This document shows, piece after piece, positions 35,555 to 45,825 of a stretch of DNA of 64,000 nucleotides. The notes beneath the pieces were generated by a model. The model made no database searches, was not told the DNA's origin, and saw only the letters and a list, made by a program, of their open reading frames with translations. The stretch's first letter is position 1; the number at the start of each line of letters is the position of its first letter. Where the stretch lies: contig WTPW01000859.1 in the NCBI GenBank assembly GCA_009809945.1, forward strand, positions 78,304-142,303, given 5' to 3'. Source of the DNA: Gigaspora margarita. Taxonomy: Eukaryota > Glomeromycota > Glomeromycetes > Diversisporales > Gigasporaceae. The position numbers and the translations under genes are program-made.

Positions 35555-35970
35555 ATGTAAGGATATATAGTATTATCTCATACTTTCTTAATGTTTATAC
35601 CTTATTACTTTAATAATTTTTTGATTTTCTAGATAATTAAATATAATATTTAATCAATAAATAATTTGCAAATTGCTTTTAATAAAAATTTATAAGATTA
35701 AATAATTATAAACCATTTTTAAAATATTATCATTTTTATTGTGTTTTCAATATGTAAAACATCCAAGCAAGTCATTCTTGATACGGTGTAAATAAAATGC
35801 TAAAAAAGTATTGAATATGTATACCTACAACAGAAATGATAAAAAATAAGTAATTTAGATCAATGTATATAATAAAGAGTAAAAATTAATATAATATATA
35901 AAAGAATAAAGAGATAACATATAATACCACAGTAAAAGTTTATATAAATAAACAGATTTTTTTGTGATAA
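35555..35970 (+). repeat. Segmental duplication, copy 2, with the empty TA-element site
   Basis: Colinear with 33874-34925 without the 34241-34900 insertion. Confidence 0.8.
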
Positions 35971-36586
35971 ATAATTTGATGTTTATTAAATTCTTCATTT
36001 ATGTAGAACCATATTATAATATCTATTTCTATTTTTGTAAAGTGCCTTTGCTAATGATTTTAATTCTGCATTACTTATTGTTTTCATATTCATATGCTCT
36101 GCCTATTCTCACATTACTGCATTACTTATTGTACTTTAGTCAATTTATTTCATTCTATTTGGGGTTCTTTTGATTGAGATATACGAGCCTGATGATATTG
36201 TTCAGCCAATTCATAGCGATGTTTGTTTCAATAGTTGTATTTAGTATAATTTGAGATACAGTTACAGAAAAACTTAGAGATCTAATAAAAAAAAAGATAA
36301 AAAAAATTTTGGTCTTTCATTTATACCTTTTTGCTTTCTGGTTATTGTAATTTACATTTCTATGTGTATGCAACTTATAATAGTTTGTTTGGTTTTGCAG
36401 AGTAATTTCTGATTTTTGTATTGTTCGTTTTCATCGAGTCCTAAACTTTAATATTCAGACAATTTTTTTGTTGTTAAGGTTCAGTTCAGTTTACTCCATA
36501 ATATTGGGACAGTAATTTTATGCAGTTACATATTTCCAATACTCTACAGTAACTGGTAATAAAGTTCTGATTATCATTCTGCACAA
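35971..36586. other. No gene; diverged repeat related to 46970-47300
   Basis: The block CTCCATAATATTGGGACAGTAAT (36496-36516) recurs in diverged form at 47149-47171. The 69-codon ORF 35964-36173 is hydrophobic and unsupported. Confidence 0.5.
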
Positions 36587-37035
36587 GCATGATAGAAAGT
36601 TATTTTGATTGGCTGATGTGATAGAACTGTAACATTGATTATTACACAATTATTTATATTAGTTTTAGAGTACCTTCTATATGAAAATGTAATCGCTTAT
36701 ATGACAAGTCGCTGTATATAATACCTATGAGCGAATAAATTTAGAATACATTAGTCTTTGGCCTTACTAGTGGCTGGCAAATTTAATCAGATATAATCAG
36801 ATGGGTTACTTTTACTAGTGCTGCATTTTTGCTATTAGTCTAATAGTATATAGTTAAGTAGATTTATGAAGTACTTTTTTTGGGGTTTTTTTAAAAAAGC
36901 GTTACTTCAACTGCTAATCTGTTCTTAAAAACTTGTAATCAAGATGTTCTAGATGATTTCAAGAGAGATCTGAATGATCTATAAAAAGTAGTTTGTGTAA
37001 AGCAGAAGAACTATTAAGTATAAAAAAGCATTTAA

Positions 37036-37551
37036 TTTGTAATCTGTGAGTAAGGGAAAGGATTTGATTAGTAATTGGCAGGGTGCACATTATAATCAAA
37101 ACAATTAATACCTATAATCTGAAGCTGTTTTTAAAATTTCTTGATTTCTGCAAAGCTAACATCTTTTGTGTTTCTATAACAATTATAAAGGCGATATTTC
37201 TCTTCCTAAAAGTGATGAATTCATCAAAATTGACCCAATAGACCGTGAGATATTATCATTTTATCTTCACGAACATATGAAATTTTCTTTGCAGATCTGC
37301 AAAAAATTTTCATATGATCGTGAAAATAAAATGACAATATCTCACAGTCTATTTGGTCAATTTTGATGAATTCACCACTTTTAGGAGAAAAATCACCTTT
37401 ACAATTTTTATAAAAACACAAAAAATATTAGCTTTGCAGAAATCGAGAAATTTTAAAAACAGCTCCAGATTATGGGCATTAATTGTTTTGATTATAATAT
37501 GCACTCCACTGATCACTAATCAAATCCTTTCCCTTATTCACAAATTACAAA
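37036..37551. mobile_element. Foldback element with TTAA target duplication
   Basis: Arms of about 240 bp (TTTGTAATCTGTGAGTAAGG ... complementary end) centred near 37297. TTAA lies at 37032-37035 and 37552-37555; the opposite arm of the host inverted repeat has a single TTAA at 38473-38476. TTAA specificity is typical of piggyBac-type transposition, though the ends do not start with CCC. The ORFs at 37166-37421 are two strands of this palindrome. Confidence 0.9.
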
Positions 37552-38666
37552 TTAATGGTATTTAAGATTTACTTTCTGTAATTTTTTTTAAAGCATTATT
37601 TTAATGGCTAATATAGGTTTGAAATTTTTAATCGAAATAATGTTAGTAGTTATAAAAAAGATCCAAATGATATTTAATTGGTGAAAATTAATTTAACAGA
37701 AAGATAGGAATTCTGGTGATAACAGTTGAATGCCACAAGAATACTTTGTTGATTACTTGGATCTTGGTGATAATGATCTTGAATCAGAGTGAGAAAAGTA
37801 TTAGGTATCTTAGCAAGAATATCACAATGACTTCTTGAATCCCGGTGATAATAATTTTAGTTCAAAATGAAGAAAAGCAAGATTGGTTATGCAACAATTA
37901 ATATTATGAAATTTGTTTTAGCAAAATAAATTTTATGATATCCTGATCCAATATCAATATTACATTGGGGTATCAAACATTATAATTAATCAAACCTATG
38001 TAAAATTGGCCAATAAATCTATAATTTCTGAAATATAGATCAATTTTTATATTTTGCTATCAATTACTATATAAGAAATTTACATTTATTTTATTTATAC
38101 AAATTTTGATTATTAATATAAAAAATTTCTTAATTTTAATTCTATTGATGTTATATTATCATAAATAAAAAAAGCGAGTTATAAATAACAAATTTATATC
38201 ATTAAATACAAATTAATTTATTATATATAGATAAAATAGATATTTGCATCCCAAAATTAAGTCTTTTATCAATACGAAACTTTCAATTAAAAGCTATACA
38301 TGAACAAAATTTGGTTCGCAAAGAAACTCTAATGAAATTATTCAGCATCTGCAAAATAGGAATTTGTCTTTAGCTAAATTTGTGTATTATTTCAATTAAA
38401 AACTTCAAACCTATATTAGCTATTAAAGTAACACTTTAAAAAAAAAAAATTTTACAGAAATATTAAATACCATTAAATGCTTATTTATACATAATAGTTC
38501 TTATGCTTTATATAGAACTACCTTTTATAGTTCATTCAGATCTCTCTTGTAATCACCTAGAACTTGATTACAAGTTTTTAAGAACAGATTAGCAGTTGAA
38601 GTAACATTTTTTAAAAAAAAACAAAAAAAAGTACATCATGAGCCTACTTAGCTATATACTATTAGG

Positions 38667-38945
38667 CAGTGTTGTCATGGGACAGCTTTGGACAATGATT
38701 TGGACAATTTTGGACAATTTTGGACAATTAAATAAAGTAAAATTACTTAAAATTTTATTAAGATAACCTATTTTAATTTTAACAGGAATGTGTTCAGCAT
38801 CTAAAAAATATATAGTTATATATTTTTTAGATAGATTTATTAATTATTAAAGCCTGGACAAGCTTTGGACAATCTTGGACGTTTGGACAATTTTGGATAT
38901 GGACAAGCCAAAAAAGACTATAGACAGCCAAAACGTACAACACTG
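38667..38945 (+). mobile_element. hAT-type MITE, GTCCAAA family, copy 1
   Basis: Ends CAGTGTTGTCATGGGACAG ... CAAAACGTACAACACTG with a perfect 8-bp duplication CTATTAGG (38659-38666, 38946-38953). The interior repeats TTTGGACAATTTTGGACAA. The left arm of the host inverted repeat has the uninterrupted site near 36830-36850. Length 279 bp. Confidence 0.95.
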
Positions 38946-39277
38946 CTATTAGGTTAGTAGCAAAAATGCAGCACTAGTAAAAGTCACCCAGGAATCTGAT
39001 TATATCTGATTAAATTTGCCAGACGCTAGTAAGGCCAAAGACCAATGTATTCTGAAAGTTATTCACCCATAGGTATCATATATAGTGACTTGTCATATGA
39101 GCGATTACGTTTTCATATAGGGGTACTCTAAAACTAATATAAATAATTGTATAATGATTGATATTACAGTTGTACTATATCAGCCAATCAAACTAACTTT
39201 CTATTATGCTTCTGTAATATAAATGTTTACTTAATATTATTGAAAAAATTTTTGTGTTCTAACCTGGCTTAGTTCAG

Positions 39278-39352
39278 AGGGAGGACGATGCATGTTGGAT
39301 CCAACCAATATTAAGAGGTCCTGTATTTAGATCCCTCCAAGTACTTTTCTAC
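39278..39352 (+). tRNA. tRNA-like sequence, probable pseudogene or SINE head
   Basis: TGGCTTAGTTCAGAGGGAGG resembles a D-arm and A-box; AAGAGGTCCTGTATTTAGATCC resembles a variable loop, T-stem and weak B-box. The anticodon stem and acceptor pairing are not convincing and no TSD or tail was found. Not a functional tRNA as far as can be seen. Confidence 0.3.
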
Positions 39353-39458
39353 AAATAGAACATTACTTGTCGCAATTAGATCTGAGTTTTTTATTTTCAG
39401 AAGCTCATGCATTTGAACTATTTAAATCCAATCGACTGATACTCTATCTATAGTGAGA

Positions 39459-39714
39459 AATATGAGCAGCCAAAAGTAAAAACCAAGAAAATTGTTTTTA
39501 GTAAGTTTTTTTAAAACTTTAAATTAAAATATCTTAATAGCTATTAAACCAAATTTAATAATTTTTTTTATTTTAATTCTATAACTATATAAAATTAAAA
39601 TAAAAAAAATTTTATTGAGATTGGTTTAATAGTTGTTGAGATATTTTAATTTAAAGTCTAGAAAAAATTTATTTAGAAACAATTTTCTTGGTTTCTGCTT
39701 TTGACTACCCATAT
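39459..39714. mobile_element. Foldback MITE related to those at 6197 and 60709
   Basis: Inverted ends ATATGAGCAGCCAAAAGTAA / ATATGGGTAGTCAAAAGCAG, followed by AACCAAGAAAATTGTTT on both sides. The AT-rich core (AAATTAAAATATCTTAATAG ... TTTTAATTCTATAACTATAT) is shared with 60709-60962, while the outermost 25 bp differ. Confidence 0.75.
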
Positions 39715-39739
39715 TTTGAAATAGATTATAGTATATGCG

Positions 39740-39973
39740 TATAGCTAATTTGAAAATTAGTGGGACACTTGAAAAATTTTCTTGTTTTTGAAACCTTTCA
39801 GTTTTGTCTTCTAATCATCTAACCCTTCAGAAACCATACCACAGTCTTTAAAACTTCATCCGATAATGGCGATGCAATTTCTGAAGAGTTAGATGATTCA
39901 TAAAAATGAAACTGAAAGGTTTCAAAAATGAGAAAATTTTTTAAGTGTCCCACTAATTTTCAAATCAGCTGTA
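39740..39973. mobile_element. TA-type foldback MITE, AAATTAGTGGGACACTT ends
   Basis: TA-(T/C)AGCTRATTTGAAAATTAG at both ends in inverted orientation; a hairpin of about 230 bp with GAAACCTTTCAG in both arms. Its right edge lies in the target site used by the following hAT element. Confidence 0.8.
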
Positions 39974-40904
39974 ATCAGTGTTGGCCAAAAATGTGGTCAT
40001 ATGATATTTTTTATATGACCACTAGTCATAATGGTTATATAATGATAGTCATATAGGTTTTGGTCATATAAATTATGACTTATTTTTATGACTAATATGA
40101 CCATTAGTCATATGACCAATTATGACCTAGTCATATAGCTAGTATATAAAATTACTATATTTTAAATATAAATTGCTTTAGTTTGCGACTCAGCCCATTC
40201 TTAAAATAATTATATGTATTATATTTAAGAAAGTGCAGTAAATTACGTGATTAGGATTTACATAGGTCCTGACCCCCCTAGTGATAGGACTGTTGACCAA
40301 TCAAATTTTATAAAACTCAAAAACGGTTTTGATCTAAAAATAAGCTATCCCACAATCGACAAAAGTTGCTACATAGTAATATCTAAATTTTACTAAGTAA
40401 ATCGATTAAAATCGCTTAAGTAAACTTATTCAGAAGGTCAAAATACACTTACCACAAAATTTTCATAAGTATTAGAGAATTTTTATTAATTGACTTTTGA
40501 TTTTTACGTTCGACGGAAAAATTAAAATTTTTTAAAAAAATATATCAACGAACGTAAAAATTAAAAGTTAAATAATAAAAAATTTTTTAATTTTAATAAA
40601 AATTTAGAGTATGTGTATTTTGGTATTTCAAACAAGTTTACTTAATCGATAATTATCGATTGACATAGTAGAATTTATGCTTTACTATGTAGCAACTATC
40701 TGCGATTACTAATAATCGATTTTGCTTCAATATTATTGGCTATTTATACTATATATATATAGGACGTGATAGATGGGTGACCCCTCCAGAAAATTATGTG
40801 ATTTACATTTTTTTTTTTTTCACTTTACAACCTTGCGCTAATTTATTAGAAGTTATTTATATACAAGATACAAAAAACTATTTCTAACTATACTATTAGG
40901 CTAA

Positions 40905-41075
40905 TACCCGACAACTCCACTAGTGCCCAGGTATGGTTGTTGCACTGATATTTGTTAGTCTCCAAGCTATATATGACATCACTCATATATCTCTTCGAGA
41001 ACATATCCAGGTTCTCAGCTACCTCTTCAAAGACCATTCCTTCAAAAACTTCATCCCTGAGCTACTCATAAAGAT
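40905..41075 (-). pseudogene. Unrecognised coding-like fragment, downstream piece
   Basis: The minus strand reads about 57 residues without a stop, including LRDEVFEGMVFEEVAENLDM ... FSKRYMSDVIYSLETNKYQC ... HTWALVELSGISLIV, then a stop. Composition is balanced and unlike the AT-rich noise. I do not recognise the family. It lies about 280 bp downstream of the other coding-like piece, separated by A/T-rich low-complexity DNA that might be an intron or expansion. Confidence 0.45.
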
Positions 41076-41354
41076 GAATAAAAAAAGGAAAAAAATAAAG
41101 GGGGAAAATACAACTAAACGAAATCCTACAAACAAAACCAAAATAAAAAAAAAAGAAAAAGACACAATAAAAGAGAAGAACAAAGATAAAGTCATGAAAA
41201 AACAGAAAATGAAGGTGTTAATACATCTAAACACTAAACGATAAAAATTATATAATACTACACAAGGAATCACCTCACCTAGTATTATAATACATATAGA
41301 AAGTTCTAGAATTTATTTCCTCTGATCAACCAACTCCTATGCGTTACAACTTTA

Positions 41355-41606
41355 TTACGCGTTATTTCTGTTTACAACTTCACGTGCCTTCTTCCCGATT
41401 AGGATAGGAACAACAATGTCGATCTTTTGGAGGGGGTACGCCGAATTTCCTTTTAGTTCACCGCCTAGCCAAACCAAGGTATCTTCATCGACAGAAAGTT
41501 CTTTTTTAACTTCTACCAGAATTTCTTGTGCCAAGGGCGCCCTGCCAGTTATCTTGCACAACTGACACTTTTGGCTTGCTTGCCGAATATAAAAAGGAGT
41601 CCCACT
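41355..41606 (-). CDS. Unrecognised small ORF, possibly captured exon
   Basis: The ORF from Met (41561) is 68 residues; the open frame extends upstream to about 41606 (SGTPFYIRQASQKCQLCKIT). It continues GRAPLAQEILVEVKKELSVD ... LVWLGGELKGNSAYPLQKID ... VVPILIGKKAREVVNRNNA. GC content is near 45%, far above the window, and codon use looks protein-like. No signal peptide, membrane segment or known motif. It lies within the TTA element, so it may be a captured host exon or element-encoded. Function unknown. Confidence 0.45.
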   Translation of the reverse strand, partial: SGTPFYIRQASQKCQLCKITGRAPLAQEILVEVKKELSVDEDTLVWLGGELKGNSAYPLQKIDIVVPILIGKKAREVVNRNNA

Positions 41607-42065
41607 TAATCGTGTTGACCTTTATACGAACCGATGTATGAAGTTTGCTTCGTCTGTTACTAAAAAAAATTTTTTGTTTTATTTTTGCTTAGAATTTTGG
41701 TACAAGTGATCATTGGGAAGAGAGTCATTAAAATCCGACTGACTCATTATTTGAAAATTACGTGATTTACTGCACTTCCCTTAGGTTTAATATACATATA
41801 TATCTAGATTAGTACATATTCTATTTTCTATACCAGTTGGTACTCGCAAGCAAATTGTATAATTATGCAATATAATAATCATCTTAGCACTACCTAGTAG
41901 CACTAACAGATTTTCACCAGCATGTGATCAATTAGCGCACCAACAAAAGTTTTTAAAGCTTATTTATGTTAGAGTTAGGGTCTATATTAAGATTAATAGT
42001 TAGAGGCCCTATTGTAAAATTGCTCAAGAAAAACTTTTTGTTAGAGTACTAAAAGTGGTATAATA

Positions 42066-42243
42066 GGACCCCGAAATATACATAGATAGGTCAGGTATGA
42101 GTTTGCTTATTTTTGAGATTTTTTATGCAGATCTTTTCTATTTATAATAATTTTTTTGCTTATTTTTGAAGTTTTTCTGCAGATCTTTCCTTTTTTAGTA
42201 ACCCTATAATTAACCTGACCTATCTATGTATATTTCGGGGTCC
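42066..42243. mobile_element. Mutator-like MITE, 10-bp duplication
   Basis: Perfect 31-bp inverted ends (GGACCCCGAAATATACATAG then ATAGGTCAGGT) flanked by a perfect 10-bp duplication TGGTATAATA (42056-42065, 42244-42253). Nine to eleven bp duplications are typical of Mutator/MULE transposition. Length 178 bp, non-coding. It lies inside the GGTCATA hAT element. Confidence 0.88.
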
Positions 42244-42663
42244 TGGTATAATACTACAAATTACAAATATGAAAAATTGTTTGTAAAATGTTATATATAG
42301 TATAATATTATGAATTTAGCTTTTTAATTAGTTAATTTTTTTAATTTTAGGTCATAAGGTCATAATTCTCTTTTTATGACCAAATAACTTATGACTGGTC
42401 ATAAAGGTTATATAGGTCATAAAAGGTCATAGTCCAACACTGGCTGTAATAGCAAGGCAAATTACCATATAGCTGCGAAATAACACGTCCTAGCACATTA
42501 TTTTATGCTACTATGCGTTATTTTGAAAGTGTCAAAATTTTGAACTTAATATATATATACCAAATTCGCTAGTGTATACAAAGTATGCGTTATTTCAGTA
42601 CGCGCATGCTCGTTTATTTTGAACCAAATATAGCATTTTTATTTTCAAAATAATGCTCATAAG

Positions 42664-42943
42664 CAGTATTGTACGTTTTGGCTGTCCACAGCCTTTTTTG
42701 GCTTGTCCACGTCCAAAATTGTCCAAACGTCCAAGATTGTCCAAAGTTTGTCCAGGCTTTAATAATTAATAAATCTATCTAAAAAATATATAACTATATA
42801 TTTTTTTAGGTGCTGAACGCATTCCAGTTAAAATTAAAATAGGTTATCTTAATAAAATTTTAAGTAATTTTACTTTATTTAATTGTCCAAAATTGTCCAA
42901 GATTGTCCAAAACATTGTCCAAAGCTGTCCTGTGACAACATTG
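42664..42943 (-). mobile_element. hAT-type MITE, GTCCAAA family, copy 2
   Basis: Inverted copy of 38667-38945, with perfect 8-bp duplication CTCATAAG (42656-42663, 42944-42951). Ends CAGTATTGTACG ... GTGACAACATTG. Interior repeats GTCCAAAATTGTCCAA. Length 280 bp. Confidence 0.95.
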
Positions 42944-42980
42944 CTCATAAGTATAGATACTAGTGAAATTTGGTAAAATT

Positions 42981-45197
42981 TATCAGCAAATTTATATATG
43001 CGTAATCTTGCGCAAGTTTTTACGGTATGTAAAAAAATCGTAAGCTTACGTAGGATTTAGTGTAAAACTATGTAAGTCTTACAGTACGTAAGAAAATTGT
43101 AAATTTACATAAAATTTTTACGTAAATTTACGATTTTTTTATAGTGTGTAAAAAAATTGTAAATTTATGTAAAAATTTTATGTAACTTTACAATTTTCTT
43201 ATGGTATGTAAGAAAATCATAAATTTACATAAAAATTTTACGTAAATTTACGATTTTTCTGATGAACTGTAAGAATACAGTCATTTTTCCTTTTCCAATT
43301 TTTGTATTAATTATATGCGATACATAACACATAATTGTTTATTGTATTCATTAGTAGTTTCGAAATGGTTCAAACTGGTTTGTAACCTAATTATACCAAG
43401 CGCACATTGGACTATATTTTCGAAATGTTTCGAAATATTTTAGGACTGAGAAACCAAGCTGGATCAGTAGATCTGTAGCCTGGGTCATACCAAGGACACG
43501 TTTGACTAATATTTTCAAAATGTTTCGAAATGTTTTGATGATCATAGTACAAGATCAGATTAGATCTGTTTATTTTTTTTTTATTTATAATTTAGATCTT
43601 CTATCAATTTTTTTTGGTTCATTTCCTTTTGTTTCCTTTTGTTTCCTTTCGTTTAGTATCGTTTTGTTTCATTTGTTTTTTTATTTTTTTTGTATTTTTT
43701 TCTTTATTAATTTTTTTTTATTTTATTTCTACAAAAACCCTTTTTGACACTTTGCAAGAAATCTAGCGACTTTCTGACACCTTGTGCAAGGCAACACATT
43801 GTTGTTGTTCTAGTTGGTATGTTGTAGTTGTTGTTGTTGTTGGTGTCATCGTTGGTGTCGTCGTTGGTATTGTTGCTAGCTGGTGTCATTGTTGTTCTTG
43901 TAGAATAGCTTTACCTCTCTCGGTGTTCTTGTAGATGGTATTGTTGTGGGTGGTCTATTTGTTTTTCTTCTCTTGCGTTCGTATGGGGTGGTCTTGCTCA
44001 TTTCTCTTGCATTTGTACAGAGTGGTCTTGCTCATTCTCTTGCACTCGTTAGGGATTGTATTGGGTGATTTTTCTCGTTTCTCTTGCATTTGTATGGGGT
44101 GGTATAACACTAACACTTTTCTGAGAAATAGTTTTTTTTAGAAAGTAGCGAATATAAGCAACTATAAGCGAATATGTGCGAATATAAGCGAAGATGAGCG
44201 AATATAAGCAAATATAATAGTTTATTTTTTTCGTTTTCATTTTTTTTCGTTATTTTTTTTCGGTTTTGTTTTTTGTTTTTTGTTCTTTTTTTTTTACTTA
44301 TTTTTTTTAATTTTATTTTATTTTATTTATTCTTTACTTCTTTCAGAACTTTGCAAGAAAACGACGTAACTATTCCAGCACTTTACAAGAACACCAATTC
44401 CAACTTCTCCAGCACTTTGCAAGAAGTAGCAAATATGTACGAATATAAGCGAATATGGGCAAATATGGGTGAATATAAGCAAATATAATAGTTTATTTTT
44501 TTTCGGTTTCATTTTTTTCGTTATTTTTTGGTTTCGTTTTTTGTTTGTTTTCTTTTTTTTTACTTCAGAACTTTGCAAGAAAATGACGTAACTATTCTGG
44601 CACTTTACAAGAACACAAATTCTAACTTCTCCGGCACTTTGCAAGAAGTAGCGAATATGAGCGAATATAAGCGAATATAAGCGAATATAATAGTTTGTTT
44701 TTTTTGTTTTCATTTTTTTTTCATTATTTTTTTTTTGGTTTCGTTCTATTTTTTGTCATTTTTTTTTATAATAATATATAATAAAATATGTAATATTTAA
44801 AATATAATATATAATAAATAAAATAAAATTTTATATTAAATTGTGAAAACTTGCGAATATTGTATATTTATTGTTATTTAAAATAATTTATAATAAAAAA
44901 AAAATTTTATAATAAATTGCGAAAACTTGCGAAAACGTGCAAAAACCTGTGAAAACCTGTAAAACGTTCAGGCGATATATATCTAACCGGTTAGTAATCG
45001 ATGTATATCAATTTCAAATTTACTATGCCGTAAATGTTCGTAATTATTATACCTGCGTAATACTCCGTAGTTACTATAACGTAAACTTGTGTAATTATTA
45101 CCTCTACGTAATCCTCCGTACTAATCATAAGTTTTCGTAAGTTTACACCTGCGTAAAAACTTGCAGAGGTTTACGCATATTTTTTTTTGCTGATGTT
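42981..45197 (+). mobile_element. Large polypyrimidine-rich TIR element, copy B
   Basis: Inverted ends ATCAGCAAATTTATATATGC / ATCAGCAAAAAAAAATATGC, both leading to GCAAGTTTTTACG. Candidate 9-bp duplication GGTAAAATT / GGTGAAATT (one mismatch). The left subterminal region (43050-43265) is a tandem of ~60-bp hairpins (ATGTAAATTTACG type). The interior has T-rich tracts, three GGGGTGGTCTTGCTCATT-type units (43988-44100), and two tandem modules with GGCACTTTGCAAGAAGTAGC and GCGAATATAAGCGAATAT (44340-44700). ORFs inside are low-complexity artefacts. Class unknown; the duplication size would suit a Mutator-like element. Confidence 0.7.
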
Positions 45198-45447
45198 GGT
45201 GAAATTGATTTTACCAACATCTATACTCATGAGCGTTATTTCCTGACTATATGGTACAATAAAGTCTTAAAAGGTCAAAATATACTTAACAAAAGAGTAT
45301 ATATAAGCTACAGTATAAATATATCTGTATTTATCAAAAAGTTAGTATACATATTCAATACTGTATCTCCTATTTTGACTTGTTGTTTAATGCACTTGAG
45401 AATGCAATAAATGAGTGCTGAACAATAAAATCTGGGATTCTTATTAA

Positions 45448-45821
45448 TTGTCAATCCAGATAAGATTAGCAATATTTCTATATTTAGAATTGGAACAAAA
45501 CAAATATATAAACAAAATAGTACGAAATCTGGATCAGGCCTGTATATATAAAATTTTTATATAATTTAAAGAATTTTAAAGACGTTTTTACTCATATCTT
45601 CTTATCTACAAGTCCGATTTTTATAAAATTTTAGCAGCAGACGCAAAAGAACATGCTCTACAACTTTAATTAGATACAAAAATAATATTTACTTAGTATA
45701 AAAAAAAACTTTTATTAGGCTTAAAACAGATTTACTAATATATTGTTTATATATTTGTTTATTTCTAATTCCAAATATGGTAATAATATAGCTATAGTGC
45801 TGATCTTATCCAAATTGGTAA
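45448..45821. mobile_element. TTAA-type element, ATCCAGATAAGAT ends, copy 1
   Basis: Inverted ends TTGTCAATCCAGATAAGATT / TTACCAATTTGGATAAGATC, with TTAA at 45444-45447 and 45822-45825. The interior carries GTTGTAGAGCATG in reverse, the module also seen at 14.9 and 53.1 kb. Length 374 bp. Confidence 0.75.
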
Positions 45822-45825
45822 TTAA

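Larger units (their letters stand above)
36587..39211. mobile_element. Element with ~600-bp terminal inverted repeats, two insertions in its arms
   Basis: The left arm (36587-37643) and right arm (about 38388-39211) are reverse complements, for example GTCTTTGGCCTTACTAG at 36751 and its complement near 39030, once insertions are removed. The left arm carries a TTAA element (37036-37551), the right arm a hAT MITE (38667-38945), and each arm preserves the other's uninterrupted site. The unique interior (37644-38387) is AT-rich with no recognised coding sequence. It is either a long-TIR DNA transposon or an inverted segmental duplication. Outer TSDs were not found. Confidence 0.8.
40228..41780. 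mobile_element. Harbinger-like TTA element carrying coding-like DNA
   Basis: Inverted ends AAGTGCAGTAAATTACGTGA / AAGTGCAGTAAATCACGTAA, flanked by TTA (40225-40227, 41781-41783). The left third is a foldback (arms about 40330-40500 and 40570-40740; CAAGTTTACTTAATCG). The right half is unusually GC-rich for this window and contains two coding-like minus-strand segments. It sits inside the GGTCATA hAT element. Confidence 0.75.
39976..42442 (+). mobile_element. hAT-type element, GGTCATA family, hosting nested elements
   Basis: Ends CAGTGTTGGCCAAAAATG ... AGTCCAACACTG with a perfect 8-bp duplication GCTGTAAT (39968-39975, 42443-42450). Both subterminal regions carry many GGTCATA / TATGACC words, as hAT transposase-binding repeats often do. 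Total length is 2467 bp, of which 1553 bp is the nested TTA element (40228-41780) and 178 bp a Mutator-like MITE (42066-42243). No hAT transposase remains. Confidence 0.93.
42463..45256. mobile_element. TA-type element with two nested insertions
   Basis: Ends TA-CCATATAGCTGCGAAATAAC and, reversed, TA-CCATATAGTCAGGAAATAAC; TA at both borders. Subterminal GCGTTATTTC and TTTATTTTGAACC words link it to the element at 30884-31537. The interior contains a hAT MITE (42664-42943) and polypyrimidine element B (42981-45197). Without these it would be about 300 bp. Confidence 0.8.

Noticed and set aside
37166..37421. Two similar ORFs on opposite strands
   Set aside because: They are the two arms of the TTAA foldback element read from each strand.
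40933..41244. Lys-rich 103-codon plus ORF
   Set aside because: Its second half is an A-rich low-complexity tract; the better coding signal here is on the minus strand.
43988..44100. CRISPR-like regular repeats
   Set aside because: Three imperfect GGGGTGGTCTTGCTCATT units without conserved spacing, in a eukaryotic transposon.
44327..44713. 128-codon minus ORF
   Set aside because: It reads through two tandem modules of polypyrimidine element B and repeats itself; a repeat artefact.
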